Shown here piece after piece: positions 34,832-49,800 of a DNA stretch of 64,000 bases. A model generated the notes under the pieces. The model saw only the letters and a list, made by a program, of their open reading frames with translations, had not been told where the DNA came from and made no database searches. Source of the DNA: Pedobacter cryoconitis. GTDB taxonomy: Bacteria; Bacteroidota; Bacteroidia; Sphingobacteriales; Sphingobacteriaceae. Both the position numbers and the translations under genes were made by a program. The number at the start of each line of letters is the position of its first letter. Positions within the stretch are counted from its first letter, which is position 1. The stretch is from the NCBI RefSeq assembly GCF_014200595.1, contig NZ_JACHCG010000001.1:2728001-2792000 (forward strand). The letters run 5' to 3'.

Positions 34832-37800
34832 CTATAAAGTTTGTTTTATATTCTGTTCAATGTTCATTTCTGTTAACCATTCTGTACAATAAGGTGCATT
34901 CACGATGGTAAAGTGATTGGCCTGCGAATAGATGATTTGTACGTCGCTGAAATAATTATCCCAACCCGCTGCTGCCCCTGCATCCCCCCAGTCCTCTCCT
35001 TCGAGTTTTGAATTATCAGCCTGTATGAAATTGACCGTCTGGTTTAATTTCTCCTCCATGCTGTAAACAGCTGAAACAGCTGCGCGGAATACCTCCCACA
35101 TTTTTCCTATTGTTTTTGCAGGAAGCGTATGGACGATTTCACAAATAAACGTCATGTAGTTTTCCGCAGGTAACTGGTTTACTAAACTGGTTACCGCTTT
35201 TTCATCCAGCCAGGGCTGACTGAATTTAATCAGCGACCGGAAGTAAGTACCCAGCTTATCAGCCTCTTGTACGGTATAGAAAGAAGAAAGCGGATCTACA
35301 AAACAATCCAGTAAAATAACTTTCTCAATCTCTACCCCCGTGCCTTCAGCCTGTCTGATCATTTCATAGATCACAATACCGCCATAACTATGGGCTAATA
35401 AAGTGACTCCACCAATTACACCAGTCTGTTTGATCTGCTCCAGGTTATATGCAGCCATGGCTTCAATGCTTGTATTTGGTGTTTCATTTCCGGCAATCCC
35501 TTTCATCTGCAAACCATATACAGCACCTTCTCCGGGTAAATTACCAGCCAGGCCAAAATAACCTTCTGTTGAACCCAGTGCCCCTGGAATAATAAAGGCT
35601 ACTTCTTCTGCCGTTCCCTCTCTTAAAGTTAAAACAGCCGCATCCTGCGCCTCTTCATAGGCATTGATTAATACCTTGATTTCCGCAATGGTCGGGCTTT
35701 TCATGATATGGATTAACTGGATATCTTTTCCGAATGCCGTATTGATTTTATGTGTCAGCTGGATCATTGTCAGCGAATTTCCTCCCGCATCAAAGAAATT
35801 ATCATGAATACCTACCTCTTCTGTTTTCAGCAATTTTGACCAGATCGCAGCCAGTTCAATTTCCATCGCATCAGATGGTGCTATAAAATCCCGGTGGGTA
35901 ACAGCACTGAGTTCTGCATCAGGTAAAGCTTTCCGGTCTACTTTTCCATTAGAAGACAAAGGGATTTTGTCTATTTCCACAAATAAAGAAGGCACCATAT
36001 ATTCCGGTAAATGAGCCCGCAGATGTTGTTGTAATTCTTCCTTATTCAAAGGATCATGAACCACTACATAAGCGACTAACCGCTTATTCCGGCAGTCATC
36101 TTCCACAGTCAGCACTATACCTTGTTTAACCAGAGGGGAAAGTTGCAGAACGGTTTCTATTTCCCCAAGCTCTACTCTGAACCCATTGATCTTTACTTGT
36201 CCGTCTTGTCTGCCAAGGAACATTATAAAGCCATCAGGATGCTGGCAGCCCATATCCCCAGTACGGTAAAGCTGTTTTCCCATTTCCGGATGCAGCATAA
36301 AACCAGCCGCAGTTTTCTCCGGATCATTGTGATAACCTTTAGCTACCCCAATTCCCCCGATATAAATATCCCCGGGAACATTTACCGGACAAGGGGAAAG
36401 ATTAGCATCCAGTACATACATTTCCTGATTTCCAAGGGGATAACCGTAAGGAATGCTTTTCCAGGAAGGATCAACTTCGCCTATAGGGAAATAAATAGAC
36501 CAGATAGATCCTTCTGTCGCTCCACCCAGGCTAATCACTTCACTATCAGGATTCAGCGCCCTGATTCTGCCTGGAAGATCCAGCGGAATCCAATCGCCGC
36601 TCATCCAGTACATCCTCAAACTGGAAAGCTGCATTTCCGCGTTATCCTCCTGTCTTTCAATCAGCAGGTTAACAATCTGAGGTACAGAATTCCAAACGGT
36701 TACTTTTTCTTCCTGTACATAACGAAGCCAGATATCCGGATTTAATCCCTCCTGCTCTAAAGGCAGAATCAATGTTGCCCCGCAAGCCAGTGTACCAAAG
36801 ATATCATAGACAGAAAGGTCAAAATTCAGATCAGAGATACCGAATACCTTATCATCTGCCGTGATATTAAAACGTGCGTTCATATCATACAGCGTATTTA
36901 CGGCGCCTCTGTGATCGATCATCACCCCTTTTGGTTTTCCAGTAGATCCCGAAGTAAAAATGATATAAGCCAGCTCAGTATCCAGTACTTTCACCGTTTC
37001 ATGTTCCGCAGCCTCCCCGGCAAAAGTATCCTCTTCCAATACGATAACTTTTACGCCTTCAGGACAATGGACTTTGTCCAGATAATCACGCTGTACCAGT
37101 ACAATACTGGATTCAGTTTGGGAAATCAGCTCATTCATCCTTGCTTGTGGCAAACTGCCTTTCACAGGAATATAATGACCTCCTGCTTTCAGAATACCCA
37201 TTACACCCCAAACTTGTTCCAGGCTTTTATGAGAAACTATCGCTACCGGTGCATTTGCAGGCAACCCTGATTTCACTAATAAACCAGCCAGGCGGTTCGC
37301 CTTGTTATTCAGTTCCCTGTAAGTGATCCGCCCGCCATCATGCACTACTGCAATATGATCTGGTGTTTGCAGCACCTGCTGCTCAAAAAGATCCGAAAGT
37401 GTTTTATTTTGCGGATAAGCCACAGCGGTCGCATTGCGTTCATTTAACAGGTAATGAATTTCTTTTGCAGAAAGCATTTCATAAGTCTTAAGCTGTTTTG
37501 AGGCATCTTCCAGCACGCCTTTAAGCAGCTCGTTGAAATACTCCATGTGCCGCTTGATTGACGCGGAAGCAAATACATCCTGATCATATTTCAGACTAAG
37601 GATAATATCCTTTTTTAAGTCCTGTATTTCTAAGGAATAAACATGTGCCGTTTCCTGGTAAACTTCATCATAGATTTCAACTCCCGATCCGCCTTTCAGC
37701 ATCTCATCAAAGATATTCTGATAAATGAACGACACCTTAAACGGCGTTTCCCTGGTACCAGAACGATCAAGATTCAGATCTGCCAATAACTTAGGCAATG

Positions 37801-40800
37801 GATAAGCAGCGTGCGATATCCCATTGATCATTTCCTGCTGAATGTTTTTCACCAGTTCAGCGAAGGTCAGTTCCGGAGATATACGATTACGCAAAATCAT
37901 CATGTTTACATAATAACCGATGCTGTTTTCGTACTCCTTCCGCGGACGGCCGGCTGTAGGCATTAAGACCAGCAGATCTTCCTCACCAGTCAATTTATGA
38001 AGCAGCATGGCATAAATACCAGAGAAGATCACAGATAAATTAACTTTCAGTGCCCGGCTTAACTCTTTCAATTGTTCAACCTGCTGCTGTTCAAGCTGCA
38101 TCCGTTCAATGCCGATTGTTGTTGTTTTTAGTTTGCCCGGAACATATAAATCATAAGGCAGGTTTAAGATTGGCAATACACCAGACAGATTTTCTCTCCA
38201 GTAAGCCAGGCTTTTCTCTCCCATTTTACTCTGCATATAGGTCTGTTCCCATTCTACATAATTGAAATAGGCAAAATCAGGTTCTTTTAAGGCAATCTTC
38301 TGCCCGTTTAAAAGCTGCTGATATTTTTCAAAGAGTGAAGCAATAAATACAGAACTCGACATTCCATCAAATATGATATGATGAAAAACCAGCAGGACAT
38401 AGTTTTTAGCTGCTTTTTGATCTCTTCTGATATATAACCTGACCGGACGGTCTGTTTCCAGGTTAAACGGTGTCCTGATCAGCCCCCAGCAAACTTCTTT
38501 GATCTGCTGATCTTCAATCAGATCCTGATCATCTAAATCAACTTCAGCCAGATTGTTGAACTGATTATAAACCTCACCCGTCAATTCATCTGTCAGAAAG
38601 CTTGATTTTAAGATCGGATACTCATCCAATGTAAACTGGAAAGCTTTTTTTACCAGTGTATGCTCAATTTTACCCGGTATGATAAAGGATACAGGCACAT
38701 TATAATTCACATTTTCCGGTTCCAGTTGCTGGATAAACCACAAACCTTTCTGACCTTCTGAAAGCGGATAGCGCTTTTGAACAACCTCTGGTAAAGCTTC
38801 TTCCCGCATTTCCTCTTGTGGAGTGAAGACCAGTTCCGGCTGATGTTTAACCAATAATTTATCCTGATATTCTTCCACCAGAAACTCAGCAAGCCCGTCT
38901 ATAGTTGGATAATTATAGAAAACAGCTGGAGTAAGGTCAGTATCATAGAAATCATTCAGTTCATTGGAATATTTGATCAGCAAAATAGAATCAAAACCAT
39001 AATCACTTAATTTCTCATCCAGTTCCAGATCACTTTCCGGAAGCTTTAACAATTGCGCTGTGATAGTCAGTAATTTCGCTGCTACTTTTGGATGTAAACC
39101 CGCAGGATGTTCTACAGGAGCAGCAGCACTGACCTGTTTCTGTTTCACCACTAGTTTGTTCAGGAACTGTGGCCTTATTTTATCCACTTTTCCATAAACC
39201 ACTACCCCCTGATTATACGCACTGCCTAACAACTGCTCAAAAATATCAATCCCTGAAGCAGAAGGCAGCGGTAATAATCCATATTGTTTATTCAGATATT
39301 CCAGGCTTGCCTGATCAATAGACATCCCGCCTTCTTTCCAGAATGGCCAGTTAATACTAATCGTTTTACCTTGTCTTTTCCCTTTGATACGTTCACTTTC
39401 TCTGTAGAAAGCATAATTGTCTAAATAGACATTCGCAGCCGCATAATCTGCCTGCCCTGCGTTTCCTGAGATACCAGCCAGTCCGGAAAAAAAGATCATG
39501 AAATCGAGTGCTTCATTTTTAGAAGCCTCATCCAGATTTCTAACCCCGGTAATCTTAGCTTCCAGCACCTCGTGTACTTCTTGCTGCGTTTTATTAATAA
39601 TCAGGCTGTCCCGGGTAACACCTGCACTATGGATAATCCCATCTATCCGCTGATATTTTTCCTTAACCAGCGCAAGTAAACGGATTACTTCTTCTGAGTT
39701 AGTTACATCACAATTGAAGTAATCACCATGTGCTAATCCGGAGATGAAAGCCTTCTTTTCTGCATCTAATTCACCCCGGCCCGCTAAAACTACCTTAGTC
39801 TGCGGGATTTTACTGATGTGATTTGCAAAGATACGGCCTACTCCACCTGCGCCCCCCAAAATCAGGTAAACACCCCCTTCTTTGATCTTCAATCCATCAC
39901 TAGCTGACAGCTCGGTTTCCTGAAGTTTTTTTACTTTTCTGATGCCAGTCTCATAGCGGATTTCCGCATCTGTAGTATTCAGCTCTGCTTGCAGAACCGT
40001 TATCAGTTCTGGCATATCCTTAACAGATAAGCGGTCGGTAACGATTAGCTTTCCGCTGATCCCCGGATTTTCCAGGTGAGCTGTTTTTAATAAGCCGGAG
40101 ATGAAACCATATTCCAGATAATCTTCCTGGCTGCAAACAATCATCAAATGAGAATGGTGTTTTGCCGTTACTTTATTTTGAACCACAGCCATCACATTGA
40201 GCAGATATTCTTCAGCGGTTTCCCCTGTAATCACTTCTGTTTCAACACCTAACTCTCCTGTCAGGTTTTCTGCAAGCTGAGCCGGGCCACCAGCCAGAAG
40301 GATCAGCGGGACCACCTCATGTTCTTGCTCCACAAAACTCTCTTGTGCCGCAGACTCTTCCCAATTCATATTAAAAATGCAGGCATCTATGACAGATTCA
40401 GTCGTTTCCGTTTTCCCCGGCCCATCAACCGGAAGGGTTACAAAATCACAGAAGCTTAATAAAACATCTCCCATTTCATTGACAATATCTACATCATAAA
40501 TAGTCACAGGGCCATTTCCATGGTTAGTTTTACTTTTTCTTGCATAACTCCAGACTGTGTTTGGTACCTCAGCATAAAACGAGATCTCTTTCACACTGAA
40601 AGGAAGCTGTACGCTCGATTTTTTGCCAGCGAAACTAAGCCCCATGCAGGTTTGCAATGCACTATCCAATAAACCAGGAGAAACAGCGAATCCATTTTCC
40701 TGAGGCAGAGAGATCTTCGACAAAGCTTCTGATCCGGAATAATACATCGTTTCAATTCCCTGGAAACTGGCACCGTAATCTAACCCCATTTGCTTAAATA

Positions 40801-43800
40801 TGTCGTAGCAAGCTGCGCGTTCGACGGAATCACCTAACCTGCTGCGGATAGCTTTCAGATCCAGACGGTCTTTCGCTGACAGTGGCGCTATTGAAATACG
40901 TCCCTGGCTATGCAAACGTTCTTGTCCGGCTACGGAGTAAATTTCATAACTAAGCTCTTCCCCGTAACTTTGTAAACGGATATGTACTTTTTCTTCCTGA
41001 CCGGTTACACTAACCGGACTCAGCCAGGCCACATTTTTCAGGCCGGTTACTGTTTGCGATAAAGCTTCTGTACCAGCCGTCCTGGCCATTTCCAGATAAG
41101 CTACACCTGGTAATATTTTCCTGGATTGTATTTGATGATCTACCAAAAACTTTTCTTTTCCAGTGAAAACACTTGTAAACTGAAGCGCTTTAACCGTTGA
41201 AGTATTCTGGTGTAACAGTGGATGTAAATAGCTATGATGTTGCTGACTCACTAAATTTTTCGCTTCAGGTACCCAATACCTTTGACGGGCAAAAGCATAA
41301 GCTGGTAAGCTGATTCTTTTTGGCTTGCCCTGAGTATACAATAAGTCCCAGCTAATTGCAATTCCTTTAGTCCATAACAGCGCAATAGACTTGATTTCTC
41401 CATGCGAAACCGCATAATCAATATAAGCCTGCCCTGCTCCGCCTTCCAGTAAAAAGTCTGCTTTATTCTTTTTAATATTGCCCGTCATTAACTGCTCTGT
41501 ATTACCATTTAAGAAGTCAGTAAGCTGTTTATTCAGTTCTGCACGATCTGAAGCAATGATAGCCAGACGTTCTTCCATCGGCTGTCTGCCTTTTTGCAAG
41601 GTATAGGCAATTTCATGCAGCAGGCTGTCTGGATTACGTTCCAGCCAGGAAACAAGATTCTTAACCTGATGCTGAAGTCTTTCTGCATTTTTAGCAGAAA
41701 TTACAATGATAGCGGGGCCTGTAGCAGCCACAGCAGGCCTGTTATCCTGATATTCTTCAATGATCATATGGACATTAGTCCCACTAAAACCAAAGCTGTT
41801 AATTGCGGCACGCCTTGGACTGTTATTTTCAGTTGCCCAGTCCATTAGTTTTGACTCCACCTTGAAAGGACTGTTCAGCATGTCAATTAAAGGATTACAT
41901 TCCTCATAATTCAATGAAGGAGGCAACTGTTTATGTTTTAAGGATAACATGATTTTCATTACCCCTGCTACGCCCGCAGCAACCAGTGTATGGCCGATAT
42001 TGGTTTTAACGCTTCCAATGGTGCAATACTGTTTACGCGCTGTATATTGTCTAAAAGCATGTGTTAAAGCATCTAGTTCAATAGGATCGCCTAAACTTGT
42101 TCCTGTGCCATGTGCTTCTACATAAGAAATTGTTTCCGGATTGATCTTAAACTTCTGGTAAACCTCTTTTTCCAATTCCTGCTGCGCTAAAACACTTGGC
42201 GCAGTAATCCCATTCGAGGCACCATCCTGATTTGTTAAACTCGCTTTGATTACACCATAAATACGGTCACCATCCCTTTCTGCATCTGCAAGACGCTTCA
42301 TGATCACGACCCCTACACCTTCGCCCGGAACAAAACCGTCTGCACGTTTATCGAAAGTATAACACTGTCCGCCAGCAGACATCATCCCTGCCCGGTCAGC
42401 CAGCGAATAAAAACCAGGAGTGGTCATTATATTGACCCCACCAGCAATAATCAGGTCAGTTTCACCTTTTTGCAAACTGCTGCATCCCATGTCCATCGCT
42501 AACAGAGAACTTGAACAGGCTGTGTCTACAGAAACCGCAGGCCCTTTTAAATCCAGTAAATAAGAAATTCTGGCCGCTAATACTGCACTGGAATTGCCCC
42601 ACATTACTGAAGCTTCTTCACATTCGCGGATACTGTAATCACTCGGTGCAACTCCCGCATAAACCCCGCACTTGCTGCCTTTTAAACTTTTCGGATTAAT
42701 CGCTGCATCCTCTATCGCTTTCCAGCAATGCTCTAAGAACAAACGCTGTTGAGGGTCCATCAACTCAGCTTCATTTCCAGAGATCTTAAAGAATACCGGA
42801 TCGAACTTGTCGATATCCAGCATAAAACTTCCCGTCCATTTAAAACTTTCCTTATTGACATACCCCTGCCATCTGCTGTCCGGTAAATCGCCCACCAGGC
42901 TTTTCCCGTTCTTTAACACTTCCCAAAAAGTATCCATATCATTTGCAGCACCAAACTGGCCGCTCATACCGATCACAGCGATATCATTCCCGGCTGCATA
43001 AACAGGTTCAGCAGGAACCGTAGATGCTGTAAAACGCGTTTTCACAGATGCGCTTAACGAATTAACGACTACTGGGTCTGCAATTTCTACAGTCAATTCT
43101 GTTTGCAATATTTCCCCAAAGTTCTGTTGCAGAAAATCTGCCAGCTGTTGTATATTGTTATAACTGAAGATATCAGTAGGCTTCAATGCCACATTTAATG
43201 TTTCATTGATGTTTTTAACCAGTTCCATACTCAGGATAGAATCAAATCCATAATCCATAAACTGGCTCTCTATATCGAATTCACCGGGTGGAAGTTTAAT
43301 CAGCGCCGCAGCGATGTTAACCACTTTATTAACCAGGGTTTTATTATCCATTGCTTTTTTCATTACTGGTTCATTATGCTTGATTATTGTATTTTGCAGA
43401 ACAGGTGCTTGTTTGTTCTGCCGAGGAATTATGCTGGTCACTTTTAAACCGTGCTGAATCATTCCATCGCTGAGTGCACATACAATCTGCTGAGAAAGAT
43501 CAGTCAGGCCCGGATAGCTTTTTACCTGCGAATAGCCTGTTTCTGTTAACACAGTCTTCCAGCCTGCTGCTGATAAACCAGGGCTGCCTTTTAACCTGAT
43601 TCCTGCATCCTCATAAAGCCACCAGCCGTCCAGTAAACCAAAAGTAAGTGTGGTAAAAAGTTCGGTCCGTGCAATTTCATTCAGGATAAACAGGCCATTT
43701 TTCTTCAGTAAAGTCTTGATATTGTTTAGCGTTACGGTCATGTTTTTAGTCGCATGTACCACATTGGCCCCAATCACAATATCATAACTTCCAAGAGCAA

Positions 43801-46800
43801 CCTGCTGCTGAGCAGGAGCCTGCTCGATGTTAAGGATCGCCGTCTCCAGATATGGAGCAATGCCTTTGAAATGCTGTTCCGCATAGCTCAGGAAGCTGCG
43901 TGACAAATCAGTGTACAGATAAAAAAGATGTTCTTTATAAGGCTCCAGTGCTTTGAAAACCACCTGGCTCGTGCCACCCGTTCCGGCGCCAACTTCCAGT
44001 ATCCTGATCTTTTCACCAGTCTGTAAGTAAGGAATGCTCTGAGCAACACTATTTTTGACAATACTGGCTAATAAATTATTGAAATAATCAGATTGCGCAT
44101 TTCCTTTGTAAATACCACTCACATACTCCATACTTCCCCCGGGGAACATGACGGTGGTTGCTTGCTGTTTTCCACGTAAAATCTCCTGGAAAGCCGCTAA
44201 ACAGATTTGCAGTAGCGCCCCATGCGGGCGATATTCCTGTTCCTGCGTTACCAGTGCATTCATTTGCTGTTCAAAACTGAAATTGATAAGTTCCGATTGA
44301 ATAGCAGGATCAATAGTAATTTGTGAATCTTTTACAGTAAGGTAGTTTTGCTCCTGGAGCAATCCGATCAGCACAAAGAATAGCTGCTCATATTTATCAT
44401 GGATAGTTAATGCTGTTCTCAGGCTACTTAAAGTCTGTCCTGCTTGTTGCTGCTGTATTAAACCCATTTCCAGCAAAACTTTTAACAGCCCTTTACAACA
44501 AAGGGTTTTAAAAGTTAAATCCAGCTGATCTGCTTTAGGATAAACTAACTCATCAGGTTTTGCCAATTGCAATATGGATAATGCTTTTACAGCCGAAATT
44601 TCCAGATCCTGACGCATAGCCGGTATGGATGCCGCTGCCGCAGCAGATAGTTTAATCGCAACAACCTGCTGCTGTTCACTGCCGATCACCATTTCCAATA
44701 ACTGCATACCTTCTTCAGCACTGATGCTCTCTACACCAGCCTGTTTCATTTTATCTTTATAACCATCCGCTGCCACTACACCAACTTCACCCCAGAATCC
44801 CCAGTTGATAATTTTCACAGGGATACGCCCGCTATTTACGCTTAACGCATAACTGTCTTTATAAGCACAACCTGCGGCATAGTTACTCTGACCCGGCGCA
44901 TGAACCAATGCCTGTACAGAAGAGTAAAAACAGATGAAATCCATTGGCTCCTGTCCAAAAACATCCACCAGGTTAGAACTGGCCACAGATTTAGGAATAA
45001 AAGCTTTATTAAAATCCTCTTCAGTCATATTCTTCAGCAGCCTGTCCTGAAGGACAATTGCCGAATGAAAAAGACCATGTATTTCCTGGTGATTTTCTCT
45101 GATCAGCTGATAGGCTTTTTCAACATCTGAGAGCTTAGCAGCATCACATTGATAGTATTCAGGCTTCACGCCTAATCTTGAAATTTCTTCCTGAGCCGCC
45201 TGAATAGCCGCATCTACGGGTCTTCTTCCCAGCCAGATAACCTGAGCCTGATAATGCTTTACCAAATACGCAGTGGTTACTTTGCCTAACCCACCAGCAC
45301 CACCTAATAAGATATAAACACCAGATTTTCTGAATTTTGAAGACTTCACCTCTGGTAAAACTAAAGGACAAAGCTGTTGTCTGTAATAATGGTGCGCTCT
45401 TAAACAGGTCACTGCATTTTCTTTATTTAAGCTGGTAGCAAACAGCGTTGACCAATCCGGTTCCACTGGCATTTGAGGATCATCGGACAGTTCCAGATCA
45501 ATTCTGCTGATTGACCATTGCGGCTGTTCTTTAACCAGTGCGCCAATCAATCCGTTAATCCCGCTACCAGCTGCTGTGACTACGTCACCAGAAAATACCT
45601 GCTGCGTTTGACACGTAAATACGGTTAGTTTTAAATCTTTGGCTGCTGCATTCAATAACTGTTTTACGCTTGTAAATACAGCCATTTCGTGATCCGGTCC
45701 TTCTGTTAATCCCGGAAGTCCCTGCAAAAGATAAACACCTGCAAGCTCCTCAGGAATAGTTTCCAGTTTTTCAACGATCGAAACTTCTGCTCCCTGATCC
45801 GTTAACCATTGGCCAAGCCGCTGTGCAAATACCGGGTTAGAATTTCCAGTAACCAGTACTTGTTTTCCTGAAATTGGCGCGGAAACAGCGGGTAATGTTA
45901 TTATCCGGTCCCATACAGGTTTGTAAGCCATAGATGACCTGCCTTTTAAGCCATCTTCTGACTGCTGCTCAGGGACTAAGATCAGGTCTTTGAAACGCAG
46001 TAAAACATCTCCCATCGCATTCAGCACATCAAGCTGACAACAAATAGTATCCTTCGCTTGTCTTTCAAAAACTGCGTGACACCAGATTACAGCAGGCAAT
46101 GTTCCAAAAATCGTTATTTCGGCAGCTCCGGAAAGCTGATATAATGAACGTTCACCCTGACTCAATAACCAGCCAGTGCACGTTTGTATAGCACTATCCA
46201 GTAATCCCGGAGATAAAATGAAACCATCCGTTACCGGCAGCTCTATTTTTGACAGTGCCTGTGTCTCATCATAATATAAATTTGATATTCCCTGAAAATC
46301 AATCCCATGGTTTTTACCCGCATCGGCAAACAATTGATAAAGTTCATCTTTTTTGATCTCGTGCTGGTAATGCTTTAATAAAGCCTGAATATCTTTTTGA
46401 TCCGGCACTTGCTGAAGCGTTGCGTTCAATAAACCCAACCCGCTAAGTTGTTCTTTTTGCGCTTGATGCTGGGTGTAAATTTCATAACCAATATCATTTC
46501 CGGCAGCAAACAGATTGATCTGTACTTTAGCCGGAGATCCATTTACCCGGATAGGATCCATCCAGGTCACGTCCTTGATTTGTGTAATACGTTGACGCAA
46601 ACTGCGCTCACCCGCTTCTCTTGCCAGTTCAAGCAATGCTGTAGCTGGCAACTCTTTATTGTTGGGGATGTGGCACTTGGTTAAAAAATCTTCTTTACCT
46701 GTGTAAGTGCTGGTAAACTTTTGTGCGCTCAGATCAGACTCATTGCTGTGCAGCAGCGGATGTAAACTGGCTGTTCCGTTTTGGATAATTTCTTTGTTGA

Positions 46801-49800
46801 CTACAGGAATCCAGTACCGGTCTTTCACAAAAGGATAGGCCGGCAAACTGATCCGGGAAGGTAAGCCCTGCTGATAAAGCAGGTTCCAATCTGTAGCCTT
46901 TCCTTTGACCCATGCCCGGGCAATAGCCAGCGCGTCATTTCCTTCAGCAATAGTTTCCCCTTTACGGATATTGCCGGCAATTGAATTTGCTGTTTCCCCT
47001 TGATGATAACTGGTTAACTGTACCAGCAAATCTTCAATACTACCTGCAATAAACGCCAGACGTTCGTCCATAGCCTCTCTGCCGGTTTGCAGTGTATAGG
47101 CCAGATTGTACAAATTGGTTTGCGGATACGCTTCCAAAAAGTATTTTAAATTACTGACCTGAATTGGAATACGGCTGGCCTGTTTAGCGGAAAGGATAAT
47201 GATCGCAGGCATTTCATAAGCGTAGGATTGAGCTGGTAATCCCTGATACTCCTGGATAATGAGATGCGCATTGCTACCTCCCGCACCAAAACCGCTGATG
47301 CCTGCAATACGAGGCTTACCTGCTATGGAAGGCCATTCTTCTAAAGTCTGCTGTACTTTAAACGGGCTGTTTGCAAAATCAATGTCCGGATTCAAAGCCG
47401 CTGAATGCAGCGATGGAACCAGTTGTTGATGCTGAAGCTGCAAAATCACTTTTGTTAAACCCGAAATACCAGCCGCAGATTCACAGTGTCCGATATTGGA
47501 CTTTACTGAGCCAATACTGCAAAATTGTTTATCTGTGGTTTCAAATGCCCTGGTTAAACCAGCAATCTCTATGGGATCGCCCAGACTTGTACCTGTTCCA
47601 TGTGCTTCGATATAACTAAAATCACTAGTTTTTACCCCAGCTTTTTTCATCGCCGCCCGAATAACCGCGGCCTGTGCTTTAGGATTAGGGACCGTATACC
47701 CATTCGTTTTACCGCCGTGATTTAAGGCCGTGCCTTTAACCAGACCATAAATATGGTCACCATCTTTGATTGCTTCGCTCAGGCGCTTTAATAAGACCGT
47801 TCCTACACCTTCTCCGGGTACATAACCATCCCCGCCTTCTCCGAAGCTTTCACAACGGCCCGCACCAGACACAAAACGTCCCTGGCTTAACATCAGGTAT
47901 TTGTTTGGATGTACGCTGACATTGACCCCTCCGGCAATGGCCATATCCGTATCTCCCGTCAATATATCTTTACAGGCCAGATGTATGGCTGTTAATGACG
48001 ACGAACACATCGTATCTACCGCCATGCTTGGCCCGTTAAAGTTGAAAAAGTAAGAAACCCTGTTTGCGATACCGCTGGCAATGCCGGCAGGGGTCACAAA
48101 ATTCCCTTTCATTCTTTCTTCTGCACCAAACAATTGGTATTCCTCATACATCACGCCCGCATAAACACCTATTCTTCTGGCTATTCCTGTTTGCTGATCT
48201 TCGGCCCTCAAACTTTCACGGGTATAACCTGCATCTTCCATCGTTTCCCAAACTGTTTGTATAAACAGCCTTTCCTGAGGATCCATTAATTCTGCTTCTC
48301 TTGGAGAAATATTGAAAAATAAAGGATCGAACTTATCAATATCATTCATGAACCCGCCCCACTTGCTATAACTCTTGCCGGGCTGTCCTTTTTCCTGGTG
48401 ATATATTTCTTCTGCATTCCACCTGTCTTCAGGGACTTCGGTAATACAGTCTTTCCCTGCTTTAAGATTCTCCCAGAATTCTGAGAGATTATTTGCACCG
48501 GGATAACGTCCGCTGATCCCAATGATGGCAATAGCTTCAGTTAAATTATTTTGTTGTTGCGGAACCGCCGCAAAACGCTGACGTCTGTTTTGATTAATGA
48601 AAGGCGTTCCGGTCAGGACGGTTTCCTGTTGAACAGCTGAATCCACAGGAACTGAAGCAGCAGCCAAACCTGTAAGCGCTAATAGCTGTGAACGGTGAGC
48701 TTCCACGAAATAACCACAAAGTTCTTTCAGGCTCAGGTACTCGAAAAACAAAGTACGCGGCAGCTTACCAAATACTTCTTCTAAACGATTGGATAGTCTG
48801 ATTACCAGCACAGAATCAATTCCGTAATTTTCAAAAGGAACCTCTGGCAATAGTTTTTCTTCTGGCATTCTTAACTCCTTAGCCAGTAATTTGCGGAGGT
48901 AAGTTACAGTAGCATCATTCAAAACCTGGTCGGTTACTGCAACTGTTACAGCTACAACATCCGATGTTTTTATCGATTCATTCAGTAAAGATTCAGCGTT
49001 TTCGATAAGCTGATCAACCAGGCTGGATTGCTTAGCAGTCTGGCCATACAGTACCATTCCCTGTACAGTTTTACTGTTCAATAAATCTTCAAACGCTTCC
49101 AACCCTGCTGCTGTTGGCATTGGGACTAAACCGAAATGCAGTTCCATATAGGTTTCACTTTCTGCATCCAGCTGCATCCCGCCGTCTTTCCATAAAGGCC
49201 AGTTAATGCTTAGTGTTTTACCCCGGCGTCTTCCCTGAAGGCGCTCATTTTCTCTATAATAAGCGTAGTTATCAACCCAGGCATTTGCAGCTGCATAATC
49301 TGATTGCCCTGCATTGCCATTGACTCCGGCTACAGAAGAACAGCTGACCATGAAATCCAGCGCTATGTTTTTCGTTGCAAGATCGAGGTTTCTCGTCCCC
49401 TTTATTTTAGCAGCAAAAACCTGTTTAACCTCTGCTGTTGTTTTATGAAGGATTAAACTATCACGGATCACACCTGCGCTATGGATAATCCCGTCCAATT
49501 TCTTATGTTCAGCAAGAATGTTTTTAATCAGCTCATTCACAGCCACTCCATCACTTACATCACAGTTATAATAGGTCGCATTTCCAAGCAGGCCGACCGC
49601 TCTTTGCTGAGCCGGGTTTAATGACTCACTTCTACCTGTTAAAATTAGCTTTGTACCCTTTGTTTTACTAATATACTGCGCAAAGATCAGCCCTAATCCA
49701 CCAACACCGCCAGTAATCAGGTATACACCACCCTTTTTGATTTTAACAGCAGCTTTTTTTGATGTTTTTGTCAATAGACTTTCCATCGTTCTCACTTCAC

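Noticed and set aside
36122..36745. A 207-codon plus-strand open frame opposite the A domain
   Set aside because: It lies entirely antisense to a well conserved NRPS domain, and its translation has no recognisable domain. It is a shadow of the codon bias of the opposite strand.
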